Below are positions 9,961 through 21,000 of a stretch of 64,000 nt of DNA, in pieces; position 1 is the first letter of the stretch; each line of letters opens with the position of its first letter. The DNA lies in assembly GCA_018398815.1 (NCBI GenBank), contig JAFLJL010014772.1:1-64000 (forward strand). The letters run 5' to 3'. The position numbers and the translations under genes were made by a program. Under the pieces are notes generated by a model. The model was not told the origin of the DNA, searched no databases, and saw only the letters and a program-made list of their open reading frames with translations. Source of the stretch: Conus ventricosus (Eukaryota > Mollusca > Gastropoda > Neogastropoda > Conidae).

Positions 9961-11229
9961 AATTTAGTATTGTATATCTTCTAATCTGTTTTCTTTAATA
10001 GTCAGCTGCGCATCATATATTAAAAACAAATGTACATTAAGCGGTTTATCGGCTTCTTCTTCTTTATCAATTTGAATGTTTATTACGTCTCTCACAGTTC
10101 TCCCGCTTCCATGCAACTGATTATCCTCTGTTGACCTTAGGTCAAACCATAAACCGTATTTTGTTGTTAAATAATCATCAAGCCTAACATTGTGAAGATG
10201 TAAATCTTTAGACACTAGGTCTGCTGTTAGACTTCTACCCTCCACCCCCAAACAATTTTCTTATTTCGTCAAAATGATGATAAGGTCTAAGCCCGCTAGC
10301 GTAGATTTGGTTAGGACTACCGTCAATTGTACATTGCACTTTCGTTATTTTAGGATTAAAAAGCTTTTCACTTGCTCTTTTGAACGGTTCTTCATCTTCA
10401 CACAGCAATAAAATACCTTTAAGCGATCTTGCTGCGACGCTAAAACTAAAATTCCATATAGTGTCTGCCCTGCTTCTGGGGTATGTTGTATGATGAATCA
10501 CTCTTTCGTAATATATTGCTAATTTTGACTGATATTGTTGCTCAATCAGCCTTGCTAAGTGAGGGTTGCTAACAACGTCAAACTCTAACGAGATGTCAGA
10601 AATGCTGTACTTTGCTTCGGTGTCTGATGATCTGATAACACGTTTGTATTCATTAAAAGTTAGTTCATATGACAATCTGTCTTTAATGCTCCTTGAAAGT
10701 ATGGGGCATGCGCTTTTAACAACTCAAAATCTAAGGGTATGGAAAAGCGATTTCCATACGCAAAATTTACGGCTACATACTTTTTTGCCGTCTTTAGTAT
10801 CTCCAGCGCCTATTCTATGTTTTAGTGCTTCTTCATTTTCAATTCCTTGAAACGCAAGATCGGCCCTTTCATTCCCGTTAGCCATAGATCAGAATAGGTT
10901 AAAAATATGTCTGCATTATGTAAAGAAAATATTTCTTGCCCCTCAAGTTTTATAGAAATTTTCTTAACGATTGCCCGCCCCAGATTCTGTACAACTGTCC
11001 TGTTTGGGTCTGTTGTTGAAGCGAGTTCTATTTTGAAAGTAAGACGCGCAGAGCCTGGCACAATCACTTCATCTGCTCCTAGGTCTGGAAATTTGACAGT
11101 AAGAATTTGATCTGCATCAATAGTAGATGGATTATTTGGAACAATAATATTCCGTTTATTTCCCTTCACGCCAAGGGGCTCTTTCAGTTTTCTATGCGGG
11201 TCAAGAATCGAGCCATATGATTGTGGCAT
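9961..11229 (-). CDS. Polinton 1 major capsid protein (double jelly-roll type, frameshifted)
   Basis: The N-terminal part (11229-10822) reads MPQSYGSILDPHRKLKEPLG, IIVPNNPSTIDADQ, VIVPGSARLTFKIEL and RTVVQNLGRAIVKKISIKLE, the conserved beginning of Polinton/adintovirus-type major capsid proteins. The middle (10675-10235) contains SYELTFNEYKRVI and YPRSRADTIWNFSFSVAARS. The last part (10251-9961) contains SLTADLVSKDLHLHN and the terminal LEDIQY. Total is about 420 codons, close to family length. Breaks near 10830-10690 and 10250 shift the frame. It stands head-to-head with the coiled-coil/membrane gene at 11268, leaving only about 38 bases that must hold both 5' regions. Confidence 0.85.
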
Positions 11230-11267
11230 TTTTATAAAACAAAATAAAAAGTTAATTATTTAAAAAC

Positions 11268-12469
11268 ATGGCAAGAATTGAAGGTGAAGAAGATTATGAT
11301 GTTTTTGATCCTGGAGACACATGAGTGAAATGATCCCTTTAATACAACATCGCTCAACGCTCTCAATGCGGCATGAATTAACAGAAAGTAAGGTTAAATC
11401 ATTTTTACGAAAGTTTAGGCCAAGAACCTCCCGAATTTATAGACCCAAATGATTTTGAATTAAAAGATGATCATTTGTCTGTAAAAAACGACCAAGGCAA
11501 CTTGTTCGGCTTACAACTAAACCAGACCCATCAAAGTTTTTAGCCAAGAGTACAATTATACAAAGACTCAGTGTGAAAGATCAAAATCGCCTTGGTCTTG
11601 TTAGGCCAAAATTAAGGCGGAGGCAGTTTCTAAACTTCAAAACACACTGCAGGAACTCCCAACAGCTAACCAAATACAAAACATGGAACTTAAAGAATTA
11701 AATCAATCGGCAGATGAAATAATAAATGCAATAGAAGCAGAAACCAGTTTTTTCAGAAGAAACAGCATTAAAGACTATACACGACTCACCGCTACCCATG
11801 CGAGAAATAGCGGCCCTTGATCATGCTTTGAGAAGCATCAGAGGCGAATTAACAAACAATTTAGCAAAAACTAGGTGAACTAGATGAGCATATAAAAAGA
11901 GAAAAAGAAAAACTCGTTGAGGCTGATGACGCCAACTTAGGGCCTGATATTAAAGAAAGAATAACCCAAAGACTAAAAGATCTTGAACAAGAGAGATCAG
12001 CAAGACTAGAAGTGTTGTCTACTAACCAAGAACAATTACGAACTCAAGTGAGCAGAATAAGAGAAACTATCCAAAGAATTTATATGAAGACACAACGCTA
12101 GCAGAACGAATCCGAACACTGTTTAGAGAGCAAGGAGTCACATTAGCAAGCGTTATAACAGCCTTAGGATTTGCAATAAGCACACTGTGTTGGCTATTAC
12201 AGGCGGCGGTGGCCAAGTTCATTACCTTCGCCGCCATCGCCTCCATCACCACCTGATAAATCATGGGTAAAAAAACAGCTTGATCATCTTGCGGATTTAT
12301 TAAAAAAATTAGCCGGTAAAGCTATAGACTCTTTACCGGGTATATTAGGGGGTATTGTTAGCTGGCTTTGTCTACTGCAAGCAAAGTAGTTGGCTTTATG
12401 GCCGAGCACTTATGGACATTAGTTCTCTTAATAGTTGGGTTACTCTTTAGTAAGATAAAGACCAAGTAA
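11268..12469 (+). CDS. Conserved Polinton coiled-coil plus membrane-helix protein (frameshifted)
   Basis: Begins MARIEGEEDYDVFDPGDT. Later frames give EFIDPNDFELKDDHLSVK, a long charged coiled coil (REIAALDHALRSIRGELTNN, HIKREKEKLVEADDANLG, KERITQRLKDLEQERSARLE), then RTLFREQGVTLASVITALG leading into a hydrophobic segment, a Gly/Pro/Ser-rich hinge, KKLAGKAIDSLPGI, and a final hydrophobic helix before KIKTK and stop. At least five one-base shifts break the frame. The full length would be about 400 aa. The architecture suggests a membrane-anchored or internal virion protein. Family members are common next to Polinton capsid genes, but I cannot name a demonstrated function. Confidence 0.65.
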
Positions 12470-12480
12470 TCCTAGGCCAG

Positions 12481-13527
12481 TTAATCAAGAACAAGCGCTG
12501 TCTTTTCATATTCATGGTCATCGCGAACAGAGTCCGCGAGCTTTGCTGAGTCTTCAATGACTTTTGGGGTTTGGACTTCGGGGATTAGATGACTTAATCT
12601 TGGTGTTCTTTTATTGTTTGTAATATTACTGGCTCAGAATTTATGTCGTTTTTTCCCAACCTTCTGTTCATTGCCTGCTATAAGAATTTCATTATTATAG
12701 TTTATTATTGTACCTATCTGGAGTCTGAGGTCAGAAGGCAGCATGTATAAACCAGTGCCAACAGCAAAGTCTACTTTCGATCTTGCGTATTGTAAAACAT
12801 TTTGGTACCTTTTAATACTTGAAGGCAAATCAACTGTAGAATTAATGCGTCCTCTAAATTTGCTAAGTATTGTTTTTGTGCATCAAAGCCAGTAGAAGGA
12901 TCAGTTATGCTCGATCTTGCCTGTGCTTGCGAACCTAGCAAACACCAAACGTAAGTACGAATAGAGTCGTTTATTCGTTCTATTCCCGCTCTAGTTAGGG
13001 CCCTTAGAAGTGTCTAAGATAAATGTTGTCCATGCTGTTTTATGCTCTTGCTGTGGGGACCCGGGCTGAACAGTTGGGCCAAAAAAGAAAGTTTTGAAAG
13101 GAGGATGCCAGTCATAGTTATACTTTCTGTGCGTGCCCCGAAAATAAAGGTCGCCTAGGCCATGATTAAGATCCAACTTTGTCTAAAGTCTGTCTTGGGT
13201 TAATATTGAATTCGTTACAGATCCTTTCAAAAGCCTTCATGTCTATTCTGTTGCTGAGTGGATTAAACGGTTTGTCATTTGGCAATGGCGCTTGCAATTC
13301 AGCCAAAATACGTCTAAAGGTGTAATAGAAATGAAATCTGTACACTGACCTCACCAAAGGATCATGGTGATTTAAATGATCAGCATACGCCACTCCACAC
13401 CCAGTTGATGCGCAAAACACAGCAAAGTTTAACTGGTTCTGATAAAACTGCATCGGATGACTAAACCAAAGCTTTCTTGATGTGGTCGTTTTTAATAGGG
13501 GGGTTAAGATATCTGCTTAATGGAGTA
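12481..13527 (-). CDS. Conserved Polinton protein of unknown function (frameshifted)
   Basis: Segments in order: MQFYQNQLNFAVFCASTGCG and SVYRFHFYYTFRRILAEL (13453-13166), NHGLGDLYFRG with YNYDWHPPFKTFFFG (13176-12991), then SSIKRYQNVLQYARSKVDFA, VGTGLYMLPSDLRLQIGTI and NEILIAGNEQK (12828-12634), with a charged tail to about 12481. In-frame coding continues 5' of the MQFYQ methionine to about 13527, where the first codon would be GTG, so the true start is uncertain. Its homologue in Polinton 2 (about 32120-33170) is collinear. Conserved in related elements next to capsid genes, so it is probably structural, but this is inference. Confidence 0.6.
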
Positions 13528-13668
13528 CTCACCTTTTATGAAAAGAGGCAGTCTGGGTCACAGCAATGTCAAGAGTATCAGTTGCTATATTTTAAGATTG
13601 TAGTGAGGCCCAACAGAATATTTTGCATCAGTATATTTGAACGCGCTCATTTTTATTTCGTTCAAAAA

Positions 13669-14370
13669 ATGTTTGTAACAATAACAACCCAAGACCCGTC
13701 CTTCGTTTTTAGAACATGCTATTAATAACGAATGCGGAACCAGAACGGTCGCGCTCCATGAAATATTCTACAAAGTCGTATGGTTTTTAAAATAAGTGAA
13801 GCCAGGAGAATAATAAGGTTCTAAAAGTTGACAAAACAGGGGCCAAAGTTAGCCAGTTAACAATACCTGATGGTTATTACGGGTTTTGCTCACTAAAAGA
13901 AGCAATGAGTAACTTTGACATTACTCTCAAACTTAACAATGCGAATCTAAAAACAATGTTAACATTCAAGCCTGAAGAAGAAGGGGGTTACTATTTTGAT
14001 AAAGAGCTAGCTAAAAGTTAGGCTTTGCAGCTGACAATTATAGATTTAGAGTTACACCAACCAAAACTACTTATGAGGGAGAAAATCCCGCTCGATCTTG
14101 CATTACATTCATTACTCTATGTTCATTGGATGAGCTAAGCACTGATGAAAACTTATATGATGGAAGACCCTCAACTGTTTTAAGAGCTCTTCCGTCAGGG
14201 AAAGCTGCATATTGCGATATAAAATTATACAATTCCCTAATTTACAGTTTAAAAGATTAGTTTGTGGGAGGGGCGGATCATTTAATATAAAAATCAAAGA
14301 CAAAGCGGGGAAAGTTGTGAAATGTGATAACCTGCACCCTTGTTTTGGAAATAAAATAATACGTTACTAA
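13669..14370 (+). CDS. Probable minor virion protein of Polinton 1 (frameshifted)
   Basis: Starts MFVTITTQDPSFVF. The frames continue through TRTVALHEIFYKVVWF, LTIPDGYYGFCSLKEAMSNF, DITLKLNNANLKTMLTF and DELSTDENLYDGRPSTVLRA to a C-terminal IKIKDKAGKVVKCD. About 230 codons with several shifts. The beta-rich pattern and place between capsid genes and the ATPase fit a penton- or fibre-like small capsid protein, but I cannot confirm a jelly-roll by eye. It is followed after 6 bases by the next gene on the same strand. Confidence 0.5.
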
Positions 14371-14376
14371 AAAATA

Positions 14377-15233
14377 ATGTCGCGTGGGCCAGAAGAATCA
14401 GGAGTTACATTAGCGCCTGTAAGGTGTATAACCTTAGAATTAAAAGACCTTGCAGACGTTGCGGACTTTGAACAGAACGGTGAGATAGGCGCTTTGTATG
14501 GTTTTGAGTACACTAAAGATGGTGATTATAAACGCAAAGAGGTTGGCGACAGCAAAAAGTTTCCTAAACTAGAACAACTGCGCAATCTAGAGGCAAATAA
14601 TTTTTGGCCAGTATGAATATAAAATAGTTCGAAAACCTGACCTCAAATGGCACTTAGAACCATATTTAGAATGGGACATAAAATTTGAATTCATAAGCCC
14701 ATTTACATATTTTAGCCGTCAAAAAAGTTTCAGAAAAGCATTCAACTCTGGCCCTTTACATGAAAGTCTTATGCCGGACGACAATAGTCGGAAAGAAATT
14801 GAAATAACGCCGTATGGGAAAAACAGTACATCCTCCACAGAAAAGAAACAGTTGTAAAAAAAGCTTCTACAAAATTACAGTTCTTTCCAAGCAGAAAATT
14901 AGGAGACACGTTCACAATGATATTTGAAATTTCTGTCTTTAAAGATGTGGAGAGGGATGGGTTGTGGGCGTTAGTGAATGACCTTATAAAAGGAATTAAT
15001 ATTAGCTGGCAAAACTTAGACGTTAAACGCCTTAACGTTGTTGTCGTCGTTCTTCACAATGGTGAGGATATTAAGGTTATAACAACAAGCAACAAATCAA
15101 TGTTGACTTAAATAGAAACAATCTTACAGAACTGAATTGGATTAATCTTACACATTTAGGCCTCATAGGGTTTTATTATACTGAACAAGTTTTGACGGAG
15201 AGTATGATAAAAATAATAACTGGATTAGATTAA
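14377..15233 (+). CDS. Conserved Polinton protein of unknown function, about 285 aa
   Basis: Starts MSRGPEESGVTLAPVRCITL, then DVADFEQNGEIGALYGFEYT, and ends TESMIKIITGLD. The copy in Polinton 2 (30397-31256) is open over most of its length and shows the intended protein. Here one-base breaks occur near 14600, 14820 and 15105. No catalytic motif is visible. The protein is beta-rich by eye with PSRKLGDTFTMIFEISVFKD and RLNVVVVVLHNGED. It lies 6 bases after the previous gene and 15 bases before the ATPase, which suggests one transcription unit. Confidence 0.6.
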
Positions 15234-15248
15234 GTTCTGTTATAAACT

Positions 15249-15857
15249 ATGGAGCAGTTAAACTTTATGATAAAATCCCCTCATTGTTCAATGATTTGTG
15301 GCAGACTGGTTGTGGAAAAACAATATTTGTCCTAGACCTGCTACAAACAGTTTATCGTTATAATTTTGATCATATTGTGGTTTTCTGCCCAACACTTAAA
15401 TGGAACAAAGCATATCATGATAGAAGGTTTATATGGACTGATGATAACATATTTTTAGTTAATCCTAGCAATAAACTGAGTGAGTGTCTAGAACGCTTTT
15501 TATATTGTTTGAAGGAACGCAAACACTATTTATTATAGATGACTGTTCAGCAGAAAAAGACATAGTTAAAAGAGAAACACTTTGTCGAAACTAGCTTTCA
15601 GCGGAAGACATGCTCGGATAAGTGTGTGGATTTTATGTCAGAAATATAACTCAGTTTTAAAAGACTTTAGAGAACAGTTAAAGACTGTAGTGTTATTTCA
15701 CATGAAAGACAGAGACTCATTTGAAGAATGTTTGCGCGAAAATGATGTTATTGAAAACGATCAAGAAAAACATAGGATTAAACAAAAACTAAAATCTGAA
15801 AAGTTTAGTAAATTAGTTTTGAAAACGGATAACCCTACACAGTATGTTTGTTTGTAG
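15249..15857 (+). CDS. Polinton 1 FtsK/HerA-type packaging ATPase (frameshifted)
   Basis: P-loop ATPase expected to drive DNA into the capsid. Starts MEQLNF. The Walker A region near 15298-15320 is broken by a one-base difference from the intact copy at 29769-30380, so GCGKTIF lies in another frame. Two more one-base differences follow near 15505 and 15570, both in homopolymers. The 3' part reads through RHARISVWILCQKYNSVL, EQLKTVVLFHMKDRD and NPTQYVCL to the TAG. The right TIR begins 16 bases after the stop. Whether the breaks are real or assembly errors is open. Confidence 0.85.
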
Positions 15858-15868
15858 ATAATCGTTAT

Positions 15869-15985
15869 TTTTTGGGTATTGAAGTCTTACTTGTCAGAGA
15901 ACAGGAAAACCTTTATTCTGGTCACTTTCCGCCCGAAACTGGTTGAGGGCGAAAGTGAGCCAGAATGAAGGTTTTCCTGTTCTCT
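15869..15985 (-). repeat. Right terminal inverted repeat of Polinton 1, hairpin
   Basis: Reverse complement of the left TIR with a few indels. The hairpin is at about 15896-15985, and the target duplication TGAAT follows at 15986-15990. The sequence GGGTATTGAAGTCTTACTTGTC on the inner side marks the shared TIR part outside the hairpin. Confidence 0.9.
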
Positions 15986-17573
15986 TGAATCCAACAGAGC
16001 CGCCTAAACTTGTGCCTAATCTTCGAGGCAAAAAAATTTATGTCTGTCATTACAGACTTCTACAATTTTTATTTAAGACATGGTTTAAAGTTGAGAGCAG
16101 TTCATCGTATAATTGCTTTTGATCAAGAACAGTTCATGAAACCATACATCATGAAGAACACTGATCTCAGAACTAAATCCACAGATGCTTCAGAAAAAGA
16201 CTTTTTCAAGCTGATGAACAACAGCTGTTTTGGAAAGACTATGGAAAATCCGCACAAGCGTAAAGATGTCAGATTGGTCACCGAGAGAACGAAGCAATTA
16301 AGCTGACTTCTAAACCTAATTATCAGGACTTTAGAAGATTTCATGATCAGCTTTTTGGCATAATGATGAAAAAAAAGAAAGTCAAATTGGACAAACCTGT
16401 ATTTATTGGGTTTACTGTTTTAGAATTATCAAAGCTTTTGATGTTAGAATTTGTTTATGACTACTTTAAACCCTCGTATCCAGAGTCCAGAGTACTTTAC
16501 ACAGATACAGATAGTTTTGTTATAGATATCCCTACTGAAGACATCTATAAAGACATGGAAATGGAAGTAGCTAAAGGGCATGCGGGATGGTACGACACAT
16601 CTGATTACCCTAAAGATTCGCCTTTGCATTCATCTGTTAATAAGAAGGTTTTAGGAAAGATGAAGGATGAATTATCTGGTGGGGTGATTAAGGAGTTTGT
16701 TGGTTTAAGGTCGAAAATGTACAGTCTTTCGAGCCAGGAGAAAACCATTAGTACTATCCAGCCGAAAGCGACACTACGGCGCGATTCCCGGCGGCCGCAG
16801 GGCAGCGCACAGCGCTCATTCCCTACCGACGCACAGATTTGGCCACTTTCTAATTTATTTTTACGGTAGCTCTACAACAACTGACAGTCTTGTGTTAGGT
16901 GTCACAGGAAAGAACAAACACTCAACTCCCTCATCACCAGATCCACTTTGTAATACGATTTCAAGTGCTTCATTCAGCGAGAAATTCCTTCCACCTCTGC
17001 CTGACCGACATTTTTCTGACACAGGAAATACGTGCCGCGCACCACATGGTAGTGCCGTCAGTCTCTTTGTTTGAAACCTCCTGGGGTCAGCCAAGTTCAC
17101 AATAGGCCACTGAAAGTATGGTCGACAACTCGTTCCAACATCCCCAAGACTAGTTACAGCGCTTATTTCCCTTGGACCATTTCATGGAAAGTGTAGGAAT
17201 TTTTATGTTCCCGTCGTGTGATCGTGGGCGACACGGCCGGTGTACTGCTGTCTGTCCGTTACCCGGACTTGGGCGACTCGCCTCAAGGGAGAGAAATCCT
17301 GTTACCCACATTTGAACGACTCGGCTGGTAAAGGTTAAGAAAGCAAAGGGAATATCTCGCAGTGTTGTGCAGTCAAACATATCACATGACAACTACAAAG
17401 AAGCATTGTTCAATAAACATACTTTTCATCATGACAACGTAAAACTGTGATCTAATCTACATGAGATCAACACAACAGTTGTAACAAAGAAGTCATTAGA
17501 TAGAACAAACACTAAACAAGTATTTGTTAATCCAGAGTTTTCATATGCAATTGGACACTGGAGAACAGCATAA
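15986..17573 (+). pseudogene. Polinton 0 DNA polymerase B, 3' part, interrupted by a MITE-like insert
   Basis: The gene resumes directly after Polinton 1 with EPPKLVPNL, then LRAVHRIIAFDQEQFMKPYI, NSCFGKTMENPHKRKD, MMKKKKVKLDKPVF, VLYTDTDSFVIDIP and KEFVGLRSKMYSLSSQEKT up to 16750. A 584-base insert follows, and the last part (17338-17573) gives GISR(S), HDNYKEALF and FSYAIGHWRTA then TAA. The catalytic YTDTD motif is intact. One-base shifts occur near 16030 and 16290. The two insertions prove this polymerase copy is dead, unlike frameshifts elsewhere that might be technical. Confidence 0.88.
16751..17334 (+). mobile_element. 584 bp MITE-like insert in PolB
   Basis: Exactly removable from PolB: the flanks at 16750 and 17335 join to the uninterrupted sequence seen at 5990-6010 (minus). 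A 3-base duplication TTA flanks it (16748-16750 and 17335-17337). The ends are imperfect inverted repeats sharing CCAGCCGA (left TATCCAGCCGAAAGC, right reverse complement TTACCAGCCGAGTCG). No transposase frame is present. The 3-base TTA duplication fits a PIF/Harbinger-type non-autonomous element, an inference. The same insert reappears, noisy, at about 19855-20455. Confidence 0.75.
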
Positions 17574-17885
17574 TTATATTTCTTCTTCACCGAGGGCTTC
17601 ACCGAGGGGTTTATATTTTTCATCAACTTTTATTATAAGCTCAATCATATCTTCATCCAATTCAGTTTGATGTGCACAAATTTTTTTTATTATTTCAAGA
17701 TATTCTTTTCCCCATATCTGATAATCAAAATTAGGGATTTTGGGTTGTAGGTGATCTGGATGTTTTAGCATGTATTGATTAATCCTCATAAATATATGTC
17801 TAATAACAGAATTTTTTTCAAATGATTCTTGTAACATTTCCAAGGTCTCTTCCTTTATCATTCTTGTTTTGTTCTGCGCTTCCAT
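17574..17885 (-). CDS. Small acidic protein convergent with PolB, 103 aa
   Basis: Uninterrupted frame from MEAQNKTRMIKEETLEMLQE to GEALGEEEI. Predominantly helical and charged, with no catalytic motif seen. Residues QTELDEDMIELIIKVDEK are repeated in related fragments at 5664-5750, 20700-20790 and 21115-21175. It ends immediately next to the PolB stop on the opposite strand. I do not recognise a family. Conservation in several Polinton copies supports it as a real gene. Confidence 0.6.
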   Translation of the reverse strand: MEAQNKTRMIKEETLEMLQESFEKNSVIRHIFMRINQYMLKHPDHLQPKIPNFDYQIWGKEYLEIIKKICAHQTELDEDMIELIIKVDEKYKPLGEALGEEEI

Positions 17886-17924
17886 TTTAGACTCAAATAT
17901 ATTTCTGCAAATTAATTAAGCATC

Positions 17925-18045
17925 TTAATTATATATCTTCTTCACCGAGGGCTTCACCGAGGGGTTTACATTTTTCATCAACTTGTATTATAAGATCAAT
18001 CATACTTCATCAATTCACTAATCTTTTCATGTTTAGACTTTAAAC
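17925..18045 (-). pseudogene. Partial second copy of the small acidic gene
   Basis: TCTTCACCGAGGGCTTCACC and TTTTCATCAACTTGTATTAT repeat the 3' end of the preceding gene, so a tandem paralogue begins here. It is cut at about 18045 where sequence jumps back to a copy of 15035 onward. A fuller noisy version lies at 21062-21420. Confidence 0.6.
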
Positions 18046-21000
18046 CCCTTTAAACCCTTGTTGTCGTCTTTTCTTCACAATGGTGAGGATATTAGGTTTA
18101 AAAAAAGCAAAAAAAAATCAAGGGTTGATTTAAAATTAAAACAATCTTACAGAACTAAAATTTGGATTAATCTTACCTTTTGGCCTCATGGGTTTTTAAA
18201 ATTTAACAAAACAAGTTTTGGGGAAAGAGTTGATAAAAATAAAAATTTGGTTTAAGTTTAAGTTCTGTTATAAACATGGAGCAGTTAAATTTAGAAAAAA
18301 ATCCCCTCATTGTTCAAGGGTTGTGGCAGATGGTTGGGGGGGGGAAAAAAACAATATTGTCCTAGCCCTCCCTACAAACATTTTTATCGTTAAAAATTTT
18401 GATCATTTTGGGGTTTTCGGGCCCAACAAAAATTGGAACAAAGAAAAATCATGATAGGGGTTTATAGGGCCCTGATGATAACTATTTTTTTTAAACCCTA
18501 GCAAAAAAATGGGGAGTGTCTGAACGTTTTTTTTATTTTTAAAGGGAAAACGCAAACCCCTATTTATTAAGTTTGCCCTTTTTCACAGAAAAAGCCCTAT
18601 TTTAAAAAGAGAAACACTTTGCCCGAAACTGTTTTTCAGGGGAAAAGAAAATGCGGATAAGGGGTTGGATTTTATGTCAGAAAAAAAACTTTTTTTAAAA
18701 AGACTTTGGGAAAAATTAAAGACTTTTAGTGTTTTTTTTCACATAAAAGGGGAAAGAGACTCATTTGAAGAAGGTTTGCGCGAAAAGGATTTTTATTGAA
18801 AACGTTCAAGAAAAACATAGGATTAAACAAAAACAAAAATCTGAAAATTTAGAAAAATTTTTTGGGAAAGGATAACCCTACCCCCGTATTTTTGGGTTTG
18901 AAAGAAAATCGTTTTTTTTTTTGGGTATTGAAGTCTTACTTGTCAGAGAACGGGAAAAACCCTTTTTCGGGGTCCCTTTTTCCCCGCCCGAAACTGGTTG
19001 AGGGCGAAAGGAGCCAAATGAAGGTTTTTCCTTTTCCTTAAATCCAACAGAGCCCCTAAATTTGGGTCCCAAATTTCTTGAGGAAAAAAAAAAATTTAAA
19101 TTTTTCTGTAAATTACAGCCCTTCTACAATTTTTTTTTAAACGGGTTTTAAAAGTTGAGGCAGTTTCATCGTTTAATTGCTTTTGATCAAGAACAGTTCA
19201 TAAAACCCAACATATGAAAAACCCTGATCTCAGAACTAAATCACAGTGCTTCAAAAAAGACTTTTTCAAGTGTTTTTAAAAAAAAACCAACCCCACCCCC
19301 CCTTTTGGGTTTTTGGAAAAGGGATATGGAAAATCCCACAAGCGTAAAGTTTCAGATTGGTCCCAAGAGAAACAAGAAATTTAAGCTGACTTCTAAACCT
19401 AATTTTTCGGGGACTTTAGAAAAATTTCATGTCATTTTTTTTGGCATAATGTTTGAAAAAAAAGAAAGTAAAATTGGGAAAAAAACCTGTATTTTTTGGG
19501 GTTTAAACTTTTTTTAAATTATAAAGTTTTTTGATGTTAAAAATTTGTTTAGGGACTACTTTAAACCCCCCGTACCCGGGTCCAGATTATTTTACACAGA
19601 TAAAAGATAGTTTTGTTATAGATACCCCTACTAAAGACTTTAATAAAACATGGAAGGGGAAAGTAGCAAAAGGGGGCCTGCGGGAGGGTTGGGACACATC
19701 TGTTACCCAAAAAGATTCCCCTTTGCATTCCCTTTTAAAATAAGAAGGTTTTGGGAAAGTAAAGGGATAAATTTTACCTGGGGGGGTGTTTTAAGGGAGT
19801 TTTTTGGGTTTAAAGGCCCGAAAATTTACGTTTTTTGAGCCAGGAAAAACCATTGAAACCTACCCCACCCGGGAAACGCACAAACGGCGCGTTTTTCCCG
19901 GCCCCCGCGGGGCAGCGCACAGCGTTTTTTTCCCCCTACCGAAAACAGTTTTGGGGCCACTTTCAAATTTTTTTTTAAAGGGGAGCTCTACAAAACTGAC
20001 AGTCTTGTGTTAGGTGCCACGGAAAAGAAAAAACACTAAACTCCCCTCTCCCAAACCCATTTTGTAAACGATTTAAAGTGCTTAAATTCAGCGAAAAAAT
20101 TTTTTTTCCCCCCTTGGGCCTGACCGACTTTTTTCTGAACGGGAAATAGGCCGCCACCACTGGTAGTCCCTTCAGTCTCTTTTTTAAACCCCCTGGGGTC
20201 AGCCAATTTCCCCAAAAATTTGGCCACTAAAAGTAGGGTTCGACAACCTTTCCAACATCCCCAAGACTAGTTACAGCGCTTTTTTCCCTTTGGGCCCATT
20301 TCTTGGAAAGTTTTGGAAAATTTTATTTTTCCCGTCGTGTGATCGAGGGGCGACACGGGGGTTTTCTGCTGTTTCCTTTTCCCCGGGGACTTGGGCGACT
20401 CGCCCAAGGGAGAGAAACCCTGTTCCCCCACATTTGAAGCTCGGTGGAAAAGGGTTTTAAAAAAGAAAGGGGGAATATCTCGCAGTTTTGTGCAGTAAAC
20501 ATATCACATGACAACTCCAAAGAAGCATTGTTAAATAAATATTTTTCATCATTTCAACGAAAAAACTGTGATCTAATCTACATGAATCAAAAACAACATT
20601 TTAAAAAGAAGCCCTTTAGTTAGAACAAACATAAAAAAGTTTTTGGGTAACCCAAGGGTTTTCATATGAATTTGGGACACTGGAAAAACAGCTTAATTAA
20701 TTTTTTCCCTTCACCGAGGGCTTCACCGGGGGGGTTTAAAATTTTTCCCACCCAACTTTTATTTTTAACCAATCATACTTCATCCAATTCAGTTTGTTTG
20801 TGCAGTTTTTTTTTTTAATTATTTCAAAAAATTTTCTTTTCCCCAAAAGGGATAAAAAAATTTAGGGATTTTGGGTTGTAGGTAAACGGGATTTTTTTAG
20901 CATGTATTGTTTTAATCCCAAAAATAAAATTTTAAATAACAGAATTTTTTTTCAAATGATTCTTGTAACTTTTCCCAAAGGGGTCCTTCCTTTACCCTTC

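Larger units (their letters stand above)
90..15985 (-). mobile_element. Polinton 1, complete 15.9 kb Maverick/Polinton nested in the PolB gene of Polinton 0
   Basis: Both ends are visible. The element starts AGAGAACAG at 90 and ends CTGTTCTCT at 15985. It is flanked by a perfect 5-base duplication TGAAT (85-89 and 15986-15990), and the flanks join into an uninterrupted PolB reading frame like those at 6656-6979 (minus) and 39060-39130 (plus). Inside are PolB, integrase, packaging ATPase, major capsid protein and conserved companions in a two-sided layout, with PolB (-) facing integrase (+). The length is typical of Polintons (15-20 kb). The strand given is that of PolB and the capsid gene. 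Many genes carry one-base frameshifts, mostly in homopolymers, so autonomy cannot be judged from this assembly. Confidence 0.88.
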
